64,000 nucleotides of DNA from Tetraselmis striata. Lineage: Eukaryota > Chlorophyta > Chlorodendrophyceae > Chlorodendrales > Chlorodendraceae. A program made the translations under genes and the position numbers. Shown one piece after another: positions 1 to 10,440 of this stretch; the stretch's first letter is position 1; each line of letters starts with the position of its first letter. The stretch lies in assembly GCA_006384855.1 (NCBI GenBank), contig VCJN01002403.1:98525-162524 (forward strand), written 5' to 3'. Below the pieces are notes generated by a model. That model was not told the origin of the DNA. It ran no database searches and saw only the letters and a program-made list of their open reading frames with translations.

Positions 1-760
1 CCGGCCAGCTGTGTCGCATCAATCTTAATATTGCATGGCACAAAATGTGACTGTTTGGTGAATGTATCAACAAACGTAGCAATAGCATCATAGCCATCCA
101 CCTCAGGTAAGTTGGTTATAAAATCCATAGAGATTATCTCCCACGGCTTGGTTGCCTTTGGCAAGGGAAACAAAGAACCATGAGGCTTGGTGGTAGCTGC
201 TTTGATTCTAACGCAAGTATCACAGTGTTTGCAGTAATGCTTAACTGTTATATTCATACGTGGCCACCAAAACATACGCAGTATGTTGGCAAGAGTGCGG
301 GTATGGTTGGGGTGTCCATTACCAACATGATACTCCTCAATGATGAGTTTTCTCAGTTCAGAATCATTGGGTATACAGACCTTATCTGCCATGTAGTAGA
401 GACCATCAGTCTCATCTTGTCGCACACCGTTGGGGGTGCGTCCATGGCTGTAGGCAACATCAGTGATGTAGGCAGCTTTGATCTTGTTTATTAGCTTGCT
501 GTCAATCTGCAAGGCGGACATTGCTGACAAATAGTCCTGCATTTGTTCAAGGTCAGCTTCGACCAGCTGGTTTTCATATTCAGTCAATGCATAATGCAAG
601 TCAGGGCGGCGAGAGAGAGCATCAGCCTCATTGGCAGCGCCTTTGCGATATAATATCTGCAACACAGGTTCATTAGTCTGTGGGTTGACTGCCATGTATG
701 GTGAAGCTTCATGTAACCATAGGGCATGGCGTCTGCCTAGTCCTTCCTGTGTAGGCAAAA
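1..760 (-). pseudogene. Integrase zinc-binding domain and start of core; end of RNase H
   Basis: There is no start codon in this frame; it continues the polyprotein after a frameshift near 760. Minus-strand translation shows the RNase H end (RKGAANEADALSRRPD). Then comes an HHCC integrase zinc finger (HVGNGHPNH ... CKHCDTC), and then the catalytic core start (KPWEIISMDFITNLP), whose Asp is the first of the D,D35E triad. The other two catalytic residues and any chromodomain are beyond the left edge. The product would insert the reverse-transcribed element into host DNA. Family assignment is firm; activity is not expected because the frame is broken upstream. Confidence 0.85.
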
Positions 761-1161
761 TGCCTCAATGTGGCATGGTCAGTTATAGCTGTAATACGGC
801 GACTGCCTTCCAAGTAGCAGCGCCATTCTTTCAGAGCACATACCACACCCAAGAGTTCTTGGTCATAGGTGGGATAATTTGTTTGTGCAGCCTGCAATGT
901 CTTTGCATAATAGCTGCAAGGGTGTAAGTGGCCATCAGCATTAGCCTGGAGCAGAACTGCACCTAAGGCATATTTGTTGGCGTCAGTAGCCACTACAAAC
1001 TCAGCATCTTTGCCGGTGACAGGGCTTGCCAGCACTGGGGACTGGCACAAGGCTTGCTTCAGTTTTACAAATGCAGCTTGGCATTCAACTGTCCAATCTA
1101 ATATTTTATCCTTTCTTGTGAGGGCATATAACGGTGCTGCAATAGCAGAATAATTGCGCAC
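709..1161 (-). pseudogene. RNase H domain of Ty3/gypsy polyprotein
   Basis: This segment is in the same frame as the reverse transcriptase ORF that ends at 1180 and is separated from it by a single TGA. It holds the RNase H core: VVATDANKYALGAVLLQ with the first catalytic Asp, YPTYDQELLGVV with the Glu, and TDHATLRHF with a later Asp. After DHATLRHF the frame shifts and the true continuation is in another minus-strand frame down to position 1. The role in the family is to degrade the RNA strand of the RNA-DNA hybrid. The RT end reads YLGF-stop-NFYRRYVRNYS, so the nonsense codon probably replaces one ordinary residue. Confidence 0.85.
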
Positions 1162-1179
1162 ATAGCGTCGGTAAAAATT

Positions 1180-3588
1180 TCAGAAACCTAGATATTGTTG
1201 GACATTCTGAACGTTCTTAGGCCTGGGCCAATCCTGAACAGCCTTGATTTTATTAGGCGAGGGTCTTAGGCCAGCGTGTGATACCATATGTCCAAGGTAT
1301 TCTAGTTCATTCTTGGCAAACCAGCATTTCTGTAATCGTAGTCTAATGTCATTAGACTCGAGCATAGTAAGAGCTGTGTCCAAATGTTGCAAATGTTCCT
1401 CAAGCGAGTTGCTAAAAATCAAGACATCATCCAGGTATACAAGTATAAAGGTATGCTTGTGTGGCTGGAGTATAGATGTCATCAGGCGTTGAAAAAAGGA
1501 GGGAGCACTGGGGAGTCCAAATGGCATTACTAGCCACTCGAATTGGCCATAGACAGTTCGGAACGCTGTCTTAGGAACATCAGGTGGATTAATCCGGAGT
1601 TGGTGATAACCTAAGGCGAGATCAAGAGCTGAATAGACAGTAGCACCAAATAGCATATCAAGTAATGCATCAGCAGGTGGAACAGGGAACTCAACCTTTT
1701 TGGTGTACTTATTCAATTGACGGTAGTCAATGCACATGCGCAGACCGCCATTGGCCTTGCGGGCGAAGAGAACAGGAGCTGCATATGGAGAGAAGGACTC
1801 CTGTATAAACTGTTTCTCAAGAAAAGAATTCAGTTGTGTTCTTAGTTCCTCTAATTCTGCAGGTGATAATCTGTATATTTTTCCTGCAGGAACTTGAGCA
1901 TCAGGAACAAGAGGGATCTCATGATCAAGACCAGGGCGTAATTGTGGAAGGTTGTCAAGCGGAGAGCATATTGGTTTATGCTTTCGCAATAAGTCTCTGA
2001 TCTGAGCGGTATAAGCTGCAGACTGGTCAGTGTCAATTGTATTTATCTCATCATCAATATCGAGCTCATCACTCTCTTTGGTGGCATTGTATTGTTTAAC
2101 AATGGCGCAGAAATAAACTGTGTCAGGGTCATGCTTGGCAATTTCTCTGGCCATGGCATTAGCATGAACCATTCTGACATTAGCCTGGCGGGGCTCTGTT
2201 TGGCATTGGACTTTTAGTCCTGTGGAAAATGTCATCAGACCAGATTCCCAATCAACATGTGGGTTGTGTTGTTTCAGGAATTGCATCCCTAAAACTAGAT
2301 TGAAATTATGTTGTAACGGTGTGACTGTGAAGTCAATGGGTATTGTGTAATTGTTGATATTTAATTCAAGGGTGATTTTTTGTGAGGCGAGAACCATTCT
2401 ACCATCAGCAAGAATAACTCTTACTTTGTTTTGAAGTGGTGTAGTTGGTATTTTATTTTCTTTGACATACTTGGTGCTGGCAAAGTTCAAAGTAGCACCG
2501 CTGTCAACCAGTACGGAAGGTGTTATATTAAATTCAGCACATGTTGGGTGTAACAGCAATAAGTCATGATCAGACTTGCTGGTAACAAAACATTTCTCTG
2601 TCATCATACGTGACTGGTGGGACTTTGTGGCTTTTGGTTTATATTCCTTACCTTGCTGTTCAGCCAGCATGGTTTTGAGTTCCTCAGTGGTAACGACGTC
2701 ATTAATTGCCTGGGCTGAACGTTCCTCAACAGTGTAGTCAGCCAGGTAGACATCAACATACCACTCAGTGGGTCCCAAAGGTTCAGTATCAGTCGCTGAA
2801 CTGGGTGTGTGAAACAGATATGTTCCAGGCGGGTAGCTATGAATTTTCTTATATTTTGAAAGCAGTGATTTCCAGGATTGTCTTAATTGTGAGGACCATC
2901 TGGGCATAACAATAATACCTCTTGTGTCAAAAGGTGACTCTTGTCTTTGCACCTCAAAATGCTGCAAGATAGGCAGGCCTGTGTCATCATACACTGGATT
3001 GATGAACACAGTTTTACCTTTGATATTTTGTTGCAGAAATGGTTTTTCAGCACTGCAATAATCTGAGCAGACAGCATCATATGCTGAGGCACAGGCATCA
3101 AAAGTGACTGGACCATAGGCATAATTCAGTCTCTTGAATTCTGCTTGGTCAAACACAACAGAGTCAGTTGGACATGCATTTGGTTTTGCATATTTGTCAA
3201 TTTCAGTGTCATTCTTTTGATTATTGTTTTTGGTACGCATTCTGCGTACTCGAGATCTCTTTTGCATGATAGTCAGTTTGGCATGCAGTTTAGCATGCGT
3301 CTTTTTGTCTTTGACATTTTTGTCGACATTTTCTCTGCACCCTGTCTCGTCCTCGATGTCGGCAACGAGGTGTGAATGAGCACAGGAACACCCATGAGCT
3401 TCATGCTCAGGTTGTGAGTCGGAGGGGTTCAGTGCCGCGGGAGCGCAATGCTCAACCATATCGACATATGTATCCTCGATCTCATGCAGGGGCTGAGCAG
3501 GCAATTTAGCAGTGCATGCATGTTTGCATGGACTCACATGCAATTTCTTTGCATGGACTCGGCGACATGTCAATGTCGATTGTCTCAA
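1180..3588 (-). CDS. Ty3/gypsy polyprotein part: Dam-like domain, aspartic protease, reverse transcriptase
   Basis: This is an 802-residue ORF. Residues about 146-262 resemble the N6-adenine methyltransferase fold of phage Dam enzymes: YGPVTFDACASAYDAVCSDY, then GKTVFINPVYDD at the place of the (D/N)PPY motif, then IIVMPRWSSQ and YPPGTYLF. The second motif position is NPVY, so methyl transfer is doubtful. Residues 359-375 hold the retropepsin motif VLVDSGATLNFAS. Residues about 555-800 are the reverse transcriptase with VYLDDVLIFS (catalytic YLDD at 718-721) and YLGHMVS. The first 130 residues are low-complexity and probably Gag-derived. The ORF ends at a TGA just before RNase H. A near relative of the first 270 residues lies at 31.1-31.9 kb. 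Confidence 0.88.
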   Translation of the reverse strand: MRQSTLTCRRVHAKKLHVSPCKHACTAKLPAQPLHEIEDTYVDMVEHCAPAALNPSDSQPEHEAHGCSCAHSHLVADIEDETGCRENVDKNVKDKKTHAKLHAKLTIMQKRSRVRRMRTKNNNQKNDTEIDKYAKPNACPTDSVVFDQAEFKRLNYAYGPVTFDACASAYDAVCSDYCSAEKPFLQQNIKGKTVFINPVYDDTGLPILQHFEVQRQESPFDTRGIIVMPRWSSQLRQSWKSLLSKYKKIHSYPPGTYLFHTPSSATDTEPLGPTEWYVDVYLADYTVEERSAQAINDVVTTEELKTMLAEQQGKEYKPKATKSHQSRMMTEKCFVTSKSDHDLLLLHPTCAEFNITPSVLVDSGATLNFASTKYVKENKIPTTPLQNKVRVILADGRMVLASQKITLELNINNYTIPIDFTVTPLQHNFNLVLGMQFLKQHNPHVDWESGLMTFSTGLKVQCQTEPRQANVRMVHANAMAREIAKHDPDTVYFCAIVKQYNATKESDELDIDDEINTIDTDQSAAYTAQIRDLLRKHKPICSPLDNLPQLRPGLDHEIPLVPDAQVPAGKIYRLSPAELEELRTQLNSFLEKQFIQESFSPYAAPVLFARKANGGLRMCIDYRQLNKYTKKVEFPVPPADALLDMLFGATVYSALDLALGYHQLRINPPDVPKTAFRTVYGQFEWLVMPFGLPSAPSFFQRLMTSILQPHKHTFILVYLDDVLIFSNSLEEHLQHLDTALTMLESNDIRLRLQKCWFAKNELEYLGHMVSHAGLRPSPNKIKAVQDWPRPKNVQNVQQYLGF

Positions 3589-3834
3589 TTACATTGAGAG
3601 GCACAGGTTGGCATTTTGCTCAACACCGACATTTGTTTTTGTGTAAGTCGATCTTGTCGACTTGCTTGGCTAGCTTGTCAGCTGCCACTGCATGTATTTT
3701 TGCATGGACTTACTCTGAGTCGAGACAGTCTCGTTGGCGTGGCTAGCCATCTTTTCACCTCGGCTCTTTCGTGCTTGGGAATCGCCTGCACAATACGTTG
3801 CACTTGCAAGTACTCAAGCACATCGAAAGGTTCA

Positions 3835-4182
3835 TTATGCAACAAGGCACAGCAAAAGGTTCATGCAGCAGAGCAAATGCAGCTTGTAGCTTGCGCTGCA
3901 AGTCGACGCAATAACATGTAGCCATCTTCGGGTCGCTCGGCTTGACGCATATGTCACGCGCGTAGTCTCCGGTGGGGCCTTGCTGTGTCGCGCGTAGTTC
4001 TCCGGAAAAGCCTTGACTGCCGGGAAGTCATGAACGTCGGCGAGCTTGTGAGAGATGTTTTGGGTTGGCGCCACAACGCGGGCTTCCAGCATCTTCTTCT
4101 CGACAATTTGACGCATAGACTGCTCGGCGGGTGGACCACCGGGAGGGTAACCGGCTTGACGGGCGCTCTGGTGCGATGCCAT
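3835..4182 (-). pseudogene. Gag N-terminal remnant, family 1
   Basis: The ORF starts MASHQSARQAGYPPGGPPAEQ and lies about 150 nt inside the primer-binding site, where gag begins in Ty3/gypsy elements. No capsid motif was recognised. Comparison with the copy at 30.6-31.1 kb shows that the part containing the CCHC zinc knuckle is missing or scrambled here, so Gag is shortened. A Gag identity rests on position and on the shared downstream sequence. Confidence 0.45.
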
Positions 4183-4336
4183 GGCGACACGCGACTCGGA
4201 TAAAGGTTGAAGGGTACAGAATCGTTACCAGGGTCGATAGGACCTGCGAAATCGCGAATGTATCGTCGTGCGTGCGAGAGCAGGTCGCGGTCGGGTCGGC
4301 AGGTGGAGATGGATCGTAACAGGAAGCCGAAACCAG

Positions 4337-4701
4337 TGTAAGTACTCGTGACAGTACTTAGTGAAACAGGGCTCTTACTCGTAGCGTTTGGCGAATTGAG
4401 TTGGTTGCTGAATGTAATCTCTTACAAGTTGTTGGTGGCATTCGATATTTATCCTATAGCGGTCCGACTCGGCACCGCGGACAGGCAGCTAGTGTCATGA
4501 TGATTAAGGAGTTGTAGCGCGTACTGTATGTTACAAGGAATATTACTGGCGTCTGGTTGTGGAAGTACCAGTAAATAATACGCGTGCTGAAATATCAGTA
4601 CGGCAGTACATGCGCGTGCTGAATACTTGGCCATAATCTCGGCGTCACTGGTTTATGGTGGTATTAGGGTAGTCGCTAGGCGCAACCCTAACAGTAGCAC
4701 A
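4337..4701 (-). repeat. Candidate 5' LTR of family-1 gypsy element
   Basis: The inner end is supported: on the minus strand ...AGTACTTACA is followed by C and then TGGTTTCGG, the primer-binding site also found in two other LTR elements here. The outer end is a guess: TGTGCTACTGTTAGGG starts at 4701. The partner LTR is outside the window, so the length of about 365 bp cannot be checked. Confidence 0.45.
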
Positions 4702-5618
4702 TGAGGCAGCAGCGCAGCTACCATAAACGCAATGCAACCAGTGTAATAGACCATTCACAGTACTTTATGTATTGTTGAAGAGGTCTGACAAACAAAGTGC
4801 GGAAGCTGGGAAATCGTGCGGCCGGAAAGTAGCGGGACAGAAAGCGCAGCTAGCTCGGCGCTTTATTTAAGATTACCCTTCGTATGAAATAGGGATAGAC
4901 GGTGGTGTTGGGGCCGGCTTGATGTGCGTCGCGGAAGAAGAGCGAAGCGGGGTCGCCGGCGGATCGGGGGTCGCGGGTTTTGGGCTGCCGCGGCCGTCTA
5001 GCTGGATCCCTCGGGGGGGGAGGGGTGGGGGCGTTCGACCGTCCCTTCCCCCCCCCCCCCCCCCCACCCAGCATGGTGGGTCGCGGATGAACGGCCGCCC
5101 GGTCAAAGTTAAGGTCTGGATCTAGGTCTCGGTCTCGGGGCGCAGGTATGGAGCGCGCATTATTGTGCGGGGGTGCTGCGGCGCCGGTCGGAGGCGGGCA
5201 GCCCGCGCGCCGGAGACGGCGCAAGTGCCGTCATCGGTGCCGGCGCCGGGTAGACAGGTTGGCCACGAGGGCCGAGATCGCGCCCCGGCCGATGGCGGTG
5301 CGAGTCAGTTTCTTTGGCGGAGCCGGCACTAGCTCCGACAAGGCATCGGATTCGGCGGCGCGGCGTTGACGGCACGTAATGGATCGTAGTTGGGAGGCGG
5401 GTGGTCGTCGGCCACTCCAACGAAAAAATATGTAAATCGCGAAAAATCACGCGGCGGTCGTTCTAAGAGCACGCACGGGCGCGCGTGTGGGTCGGCGGTC
5501 TGGGACATTGGGTCCTCCGGTGTGTGCACAGCATCTTGAGCCTTCTTGATTTCGCTAGGCGACGGTGTAGAGTAGGGGTGCGGCGGCGCGATGCCGACGG
5601 CTGGAGGGGGTACCATGA
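4702..5618. other. No gene recognised; GC-rich, with a C-tract
   Basis: Contains a C-tract of about 17 nt near 5050 and several unconvincing GC-rich ORFs. No domain, splice pattern or repeat partner was recognised. Confidence 0.4.
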
Positions 5619-5623
5619 CCTCC

Positions 5624-7106
5624 TGTTATGTACTCTACACTGCTGTACTTTGTACTGCGGGAGCCGACGAAGGAGCGAAGAACTGGCGACTGAGGCGGAC
5701 GAGAACGAGTACAAGCCAAGCGAAGTACGAGTATGAGCATTGCGAGTGCGAGTACAAGTGAAGGCGAAGTACTGGTACGAGGACGACGAGGCGACAGTAC
5801 GCGCGACTACAAGGCGACTAGTAGTGCAGGACAGTATTACGAGTACCCACATGGGGTGCGAGTAACCTGTATGTACCTGCGTACCAGCATCGGCGATTGT
5901 CGTACGCTATGGTGTCACCTGCTAGAGGATGATGATACCTAGCGTGAGATGGAGCGCTGCCATATATAGTAAGGTATGAGTATTAGTAGGTACTAGAACC
6001 TACTAGAACCACCTAGAACGCTATAGCATGTGCGAGTAACTTCTCGTATGTGCATAATAGCGAATGAAACTAACCGCTGTGCTGCGGACAGGCGAAGGTG
6101 CTAGGAACCGTGTCTGTACTTAGTAGTATGTGACTAATATAGCGACGGGCCGCGGATTAGGACCGGACACGTCGATTTTAGTATTAGTCTAGTAGTTAGA
6201 CGCAGCACAAGTGGCGGGAATTGGAATCAAGTGTTACAATGAATCAAGCTCCGAAACCAAGTGTTACAGCCCCCTTAGGACTTAGGCCGAATAGTCGTCT
6301 AGCCATAGATAGTCCTAAAGCAGGAGCTGTGTCGAGGGCCCATTGGATCGTTATTCCACACGGCTAGGAATAATGAGCGGAGATTTGGGAAAAGGGATTC
6401 TTACAGTACCGGAATGCCGGTAACCTGGGTGACTGGCCCGGCGGTGGTTTTGCCGGCCTATTTATAGTCGCTGGTTTCCGTCATTCCGTGCGCTGCGTAT
6501 TGATTCCAATTCCCGCCACTTGTGCTGCGTCTAACTACTAGACTAATACTAAAATCGACGTGTCCGGTCCTAATCCGCGGCCCGTCGCTATTTTAGTCAC
6601 ATACTACTAAGTACAGACACGGTTCCTAGCACCTTCGCCTGTCCGCAGCACAGCGGTTAGTTTCATTCGCTATTATGCACATACGAGAAGTTACTCGCAC
6701 ATGCTATAGCGTTCTAGGTGGTTCTAGTAGGTTCTAGTACCTACTAATACTCATACCTTACTATATATGGCAGCGCTCCATCTCACGCTAGGTATCATCA
6801 TCCTCTAGCAGGTGACACCATAGCGTACGACAATCGCCGATGCTGGTACGTAGGTACATACAGGTTACTCGCACCCCATGTGGGTACTCGTAATACTGTC
6901 CTGCACTACTAGTCGCCTTGTAGTCGCGCGTACTGTCGCCTCGTCGTCCTCGTACCAGTACTTCGCCTTCACTTGTACTCGCACTCGCAATGCTCATACT
7001 CGTACTTCGCTTGGCTTGTACTCGTTCTCGTCCGCCTCAGTCGCCAGTTCTTCGCTCCTTCGTCGGCTCCCGCAGTACAAAGTACAGCAGTGTAGAGTAC
7101 ATAACA
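5624..7106. mobile_element. Palindromic LTR-derived foldback element
   Basis: Two arms of 607 bp (5624-6230 and 6500-7106) are inverted repeats of each other, with only a few mismatches seen, around a 269-bp spacer. The ends are TGTTATGTAC...GTACATAACA. The flanks carry the same 5 bp, CCTCC, at 5619-5623 and 7107-7111, a target duplication of the size made by LTR-retroelement integrases. The spacer holds, on the minus strand, the motif TGGTTTCGGAGC (6259-6248), the primer-binding site of the gypsy elements in this window. The region 6262-7106 can be read as a complete minus-strand LTR (TGTTA...TAACA) followed by that site and then an inverted copy of its outer 607 bp. The 69-residue ORFs repeated in both arms have no recognised product. 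Confidence 0.85.
6248..6259 (-). other. Primer-binding-site motif in the foldback spacer
   Basis: Minus strand TGGTTTCGGAGC, two bases from the TG...CA end of the putative LTR at 6262. The same bases follow the right LTR of the element at 11.5-18.3 kb. Confidence 0.6.
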
Positions 7107-7329
7107 CCTCCCCACGTGGGGGTGACGAAGTCATGGTGGCGGCAGGCACTCCGAAGATGAGGCCGCACTCCGCCGACTTTATCATCTCCAGCCGCCACAC
7201 TGGGTAATTTAGGGTTTAGGGTTTGTGACGTGAAGAGCAAGCGCTGAGAGCGGCAGATTGACGAAGCAGTGGTAGCGTCAGATCACGATGGGGGCACCGG
7301 GAGGGGCACCGCAGCGGAGTCTTGTCGAA

Positions 7330-8457
7330 CTTGGAAGTGGCGAAGGGGCGCGATGTGGCCGAAGAAAAACCACGCGCCAAGTGACCGGAGAACGTTGGGG
7401 TCGATGTTGTCCGGAACGACGTCGGAGTTAGTGGCCCACCCGCCTTGGTGGCGGATGTTGGACAGCGGGACCCCGATGGCGCTAGCAGCAGAGGCTGCAC
7501 CCTTGCAAAGGTTGTAAGAGGTCCATGAAGTGCCGGCGAAAGGGGCAGCACCGACGAGACGGACGGTTTAGAGAGCCAGTCCGACATTGTAGCGGCAGTC
7601 CACGACTTTGATTGCTCGCTGGGGTTGATCGTTAGTCTCGGCCAAGGCAACATGGGCTAGGGGGGGAGACTGGACGTCGTCGATGAAGTGGTGCAAGAGA
7701 CGGGCGACGTGGGGGTCCTCCGACACCGGAAGGAGCAGCACGCGTAGGTCGTCTTGGTTGCGCAGGCCGGCACGGCCCTTGTAACAGTACACCTGCATGG
7801 TGATGTTGTAGGAGTCGACATGCACGTCCCGCACTCGGCGTAAGTCCCCTAACAAAGAACACAAAGTTGAAAACCACGGCCATAAGGGCCCGGAAGTCGT
7901 AATGCTACTCGGGGGGAGGAGCAGAAACAATCAATTCGGCCCGCTCTACGAAAGAGAAAGCGACATCGGCATGCAATGGGACGCGTAAGGCAACGGCCTC
8001 CATGCGGCGTTGCCTGAGTAGCAGGCCGCGACGCGCAACGATGCGGTGCATGCTGTCTTTAGGGATGGGGTCGATATTGTGCAGTTCGAAGAATGTGTTG
8101 ATTGCGGGCAGGTAGGGCTGCAACGACTTAGCTCCAATGTGGCCCCGCTCACCAATCCAAGCGACGCACCGATCGACGGTAGCAATAGTCGCCTCCAGCG
8201 GGCTGCTGTTTTTTGGAGGTGTGGCATACGTCGGCGAGCTGAGACCGCTTGCCGGCGTAGCTCTTGAGCGTTTGGGAGGTGAAAGAGCTGGAGATGAGGC
8301 TCAGGGTGTGCTGCCCCAGCTTGTCCGAGCCGAACGCTTCTTGTAAACATGCCCGGAGTGAAGCCGCCCATGGGGCGAGAGCCTCGGGGTCGTCAATCGC
8401 GTAAGTGCGACGCTTGGCCGGCCGAGCGAGTAACAGAAGGCTGGCCCATTCAGGCAA
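7330..8457 (-). pseudogene. Decayed tyrosine recombinase (DIRS/Crypton-like element)
   Basis: Three minus-strand frames together give a tyrosine recombinase. The N-terminal core-binding part reads ATVDRCVAWIGERGHIGAKS then LQPYLPAINTFF (about 8180-8080). The catalytic domain begins RALMAVVFNFVFFVR and, after a frameshift near 7850, continues DLRRVRDVHVDSYNI and CYKGRAG. The end reads GVPLSNIRHQGGWATNSDVV and NIDPNV (about 7490-7395). Against the usual pattern S-H-x-L-R ... GVP..IR..GGW ... Y-I-D-P, the catalytic His, Arg and Tyr appear as Tyr, Cys and Asn. With at least three frame breaks the gene is dead. No reverse transcriptase was seen nearby, so a Crypton-like or truncated DIRS-like origin is inferred. 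Confidence 0.75.
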
Positions 8458-8840
8458 AGTTGCCGGCAGTTGGATGGTAATTTGCTAGACAGTTTAGTCT
8501 AGGCACCCGTGCGGTTTTGCGGGGCAATGTTCATGTACGCGGGCCGCCCCGCGCGCCCGTCGAGCTCGTAGCGCATGTCTCGCGCGTAGCGTGCACGATG
8601 CGAATGATGGTCGTTGCGAGCTGGTTGTAACATGTAGAGTAAGAACCGACGGACATAGTGATGAAATGGTACTACGGGAGACGGGTTGTTGAACCGTCAT
8701 GTGCATGTTTAGGTGCAGATGGTTGAGCCGCACCCGGTTGTGGTTGTAAGAAGCGCGGCACCGACGAGGAAGGTCTAAATGAAGTATGTAGGGTTGGGAG
8801 GTCCGGTCCGGACACGGGGCTAGGGTTCGTTGTGCGGCGG

Positions 8841-10367
8841 TCACCGAAAGGTGACCTTGCAAAGCGCCATCAACTCCGACAGAAGGCGTCCCACGCCGTC
8901 ACTTGTGCTCACCTTCGCGTCCACGTCCTCGACAGCCACCGTGTCCACGTCCACGCCGGCGACCGGCGATCGAGCGTCGCCGCCACCCGAGCAATGGCGG
9001 TAGCCTTCGCGCTGATGGCGAGTGTGGCCTTGAAGACCCGACGCTCGTAGTCGCGCATCAGGTCGCCGAAAACCGCAGAGCCCAAATGTTGTGCTGCGGG
9101 CTGGAAATGCTGAGCCTGCAGTACGTCCAACACCCCATGACACAACACTTCCCGCCGCGGTAACCCGTACGATATTGCGAAAACTTCCCGAATATAAGAT
9201 GCGATATGTGGTTCGCAACCGATCTGAGCGCCGTTCCAACCATAAACTTCGCACCGATGGCACAGGCTCCGTCAGACTAGCTAGGGGAAAACGTACACTA
9301 GCTACTTATGCCTTCTATTTTGACTAAACTGCCTTTCTGTCCGAGCGTTTAGGGTTTTAAAGGCATATGGTGCCAGCAAAATGCGAATCCCTGATGGGGG
9401 TGGCCAATCGGGCGACCGTCGCGACAGTGGACCTCGCGGCCGCCGTCCCGGGACATACACGCGCCCCGAGCCAACCGTAATCGCCTTGCGTCCTCAAAGG
9501 GGGCAGGAGATAGGGCTACGGGGTGGGCGGGAGCTGGTGGGCTGAACGGGGGTGTGCTAGTGGATGCATGATTCGCGGCCCGCAGTGCGGGGCGGGTAGT
9601 ACTTCGGGTGGCGCGGCGCGCGCGGACAGATCATTCGTACCGTATTCGCATCGTCGCAAAATGTCGTACGCGGGTTACCGCGGGAAGTATTGTGCGATCA
9701 CCGTGTACACGCTTGATCGTGTTAAGCCTCCGCATGAAGGCTAGACGAAAGCAAAACGCCTTGGCGATGGCCTCGGCGTGGTTCCGGGCGCGCGCGAGGT
9801 AAGGGTGACGTCTTGATTAGCAGCGGGGCTGCAAGGTAGCATCTCGTCGAGGGCGAGTAGGAAGATAGCGGTTGTGTGAGCCCCCAAACACGTCATCCAA
9901 ATGTACTCCTTCTGGGCCGGCAAATGTTGGCCATCATGCTTGATGTAGTCGTTCGTCATGTGGGTAAGCAAAGGGAAAAGCCCAGGCGCCCGGCTGACCG
10001 GTCGAACGTCCTCGTAACCATGCTCTGCTCGTTGCAGGAACTCTGGCACCGCGAGGTAGTCGTTCTCGTCACTCGCAGATTTGGCTATGCCACGGCCGCT
10101 CTGGACTAGCTCTAACAGGTCGGGGCGCACTGCGGCTCCCCCGCTGCATTTTGGCTCTCCCGCGACGCGCTGCCCGGAACCAGAGCCACGTATTCCGTCT
10201 CCATCGACACCACGTCCACGAGCCATCAACTTGGCTAGCGACGATGTGAGCTCGAGCAGCAATGTAGACTGGACCCGCATGTCTGCATGCAACGATTCGG
10301 GCGTCGGCTTGGCGATGGTGTCTTCCCTATCTGGCATGGTGATGACGTGCGGATGAGAATTACACAC
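8841..10367 (-). pseudogene. Upstream coding remnant, possibly Gag-like ORF of the recombinase element
   Basis: An ORF of 208 residues (10367-9741) starts MCNSHPHVITMPDREDTIAK and has helical segments (TLLLELTSSLAKLM; HTTAIFLLALDEML). Downstream minus-strand segments in other frames (for example AEAIAKAFCFRLAFMRRLN; LRDYERRVFKATLAIS-type helices near 9050) could continue it. It precedes the tyrosine recombinase on the same strand, as a gag-like ORF does in DIRS elements. No domain is recognised, and the link to the recombinase is inference. Confidence 0.35.
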
Positions 10368-10440
10368 ACGGATGCTGAGCTAGCCGGGTGTGATCTTAAA
10401 ACAATCTGTGACCTTGCCCGCAATAATAAGTTAGGGGACA

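Larger units (their letters stand above)
1..4701 (-). mobile_element. Ty3/gypsy retrotransposon, family 1, left part outside window
   Basis: On the minus strand the order is LTR candidate, primer-binding site, Gag remnant, Dam-like domain, aspartic protease, reverse transcriptase, RNase H, integrase zinc finger and start of the integrase core. The rest, including the second LTR, lies beyond position 1. The order PR-RT-RH-INT is that of Ty3/gypsy. The primer-binding site reads TGGTTTCGG on the minus strand at about 4333-4325 and is shared with the element at 11.5-18.3 kb. The copy is decayed: one in-frame TGA between RT and RNase H, a frameshift in RNase H near 760, and a Gag shortened against the related copy at 30.6 kb. 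No target duplication can be tested because one end is missing. Confidence 0.9.

Noticed and set aside
5625-7105. Mutator- or hAT-type DNA transposon with long terminal inverted repeats
   Set aside because: The 5-bp duplication, TG...CA ends and gypsy primer-binding motif fit an LTR origin better, and no transposase is present.
9741-10367. Interpretation of the 208-residue ORF as a host gene
   Set aside because: Same strand and just upstream of the recombinase remnant; a mobile-element ORF is more likely, though its function is unknown.
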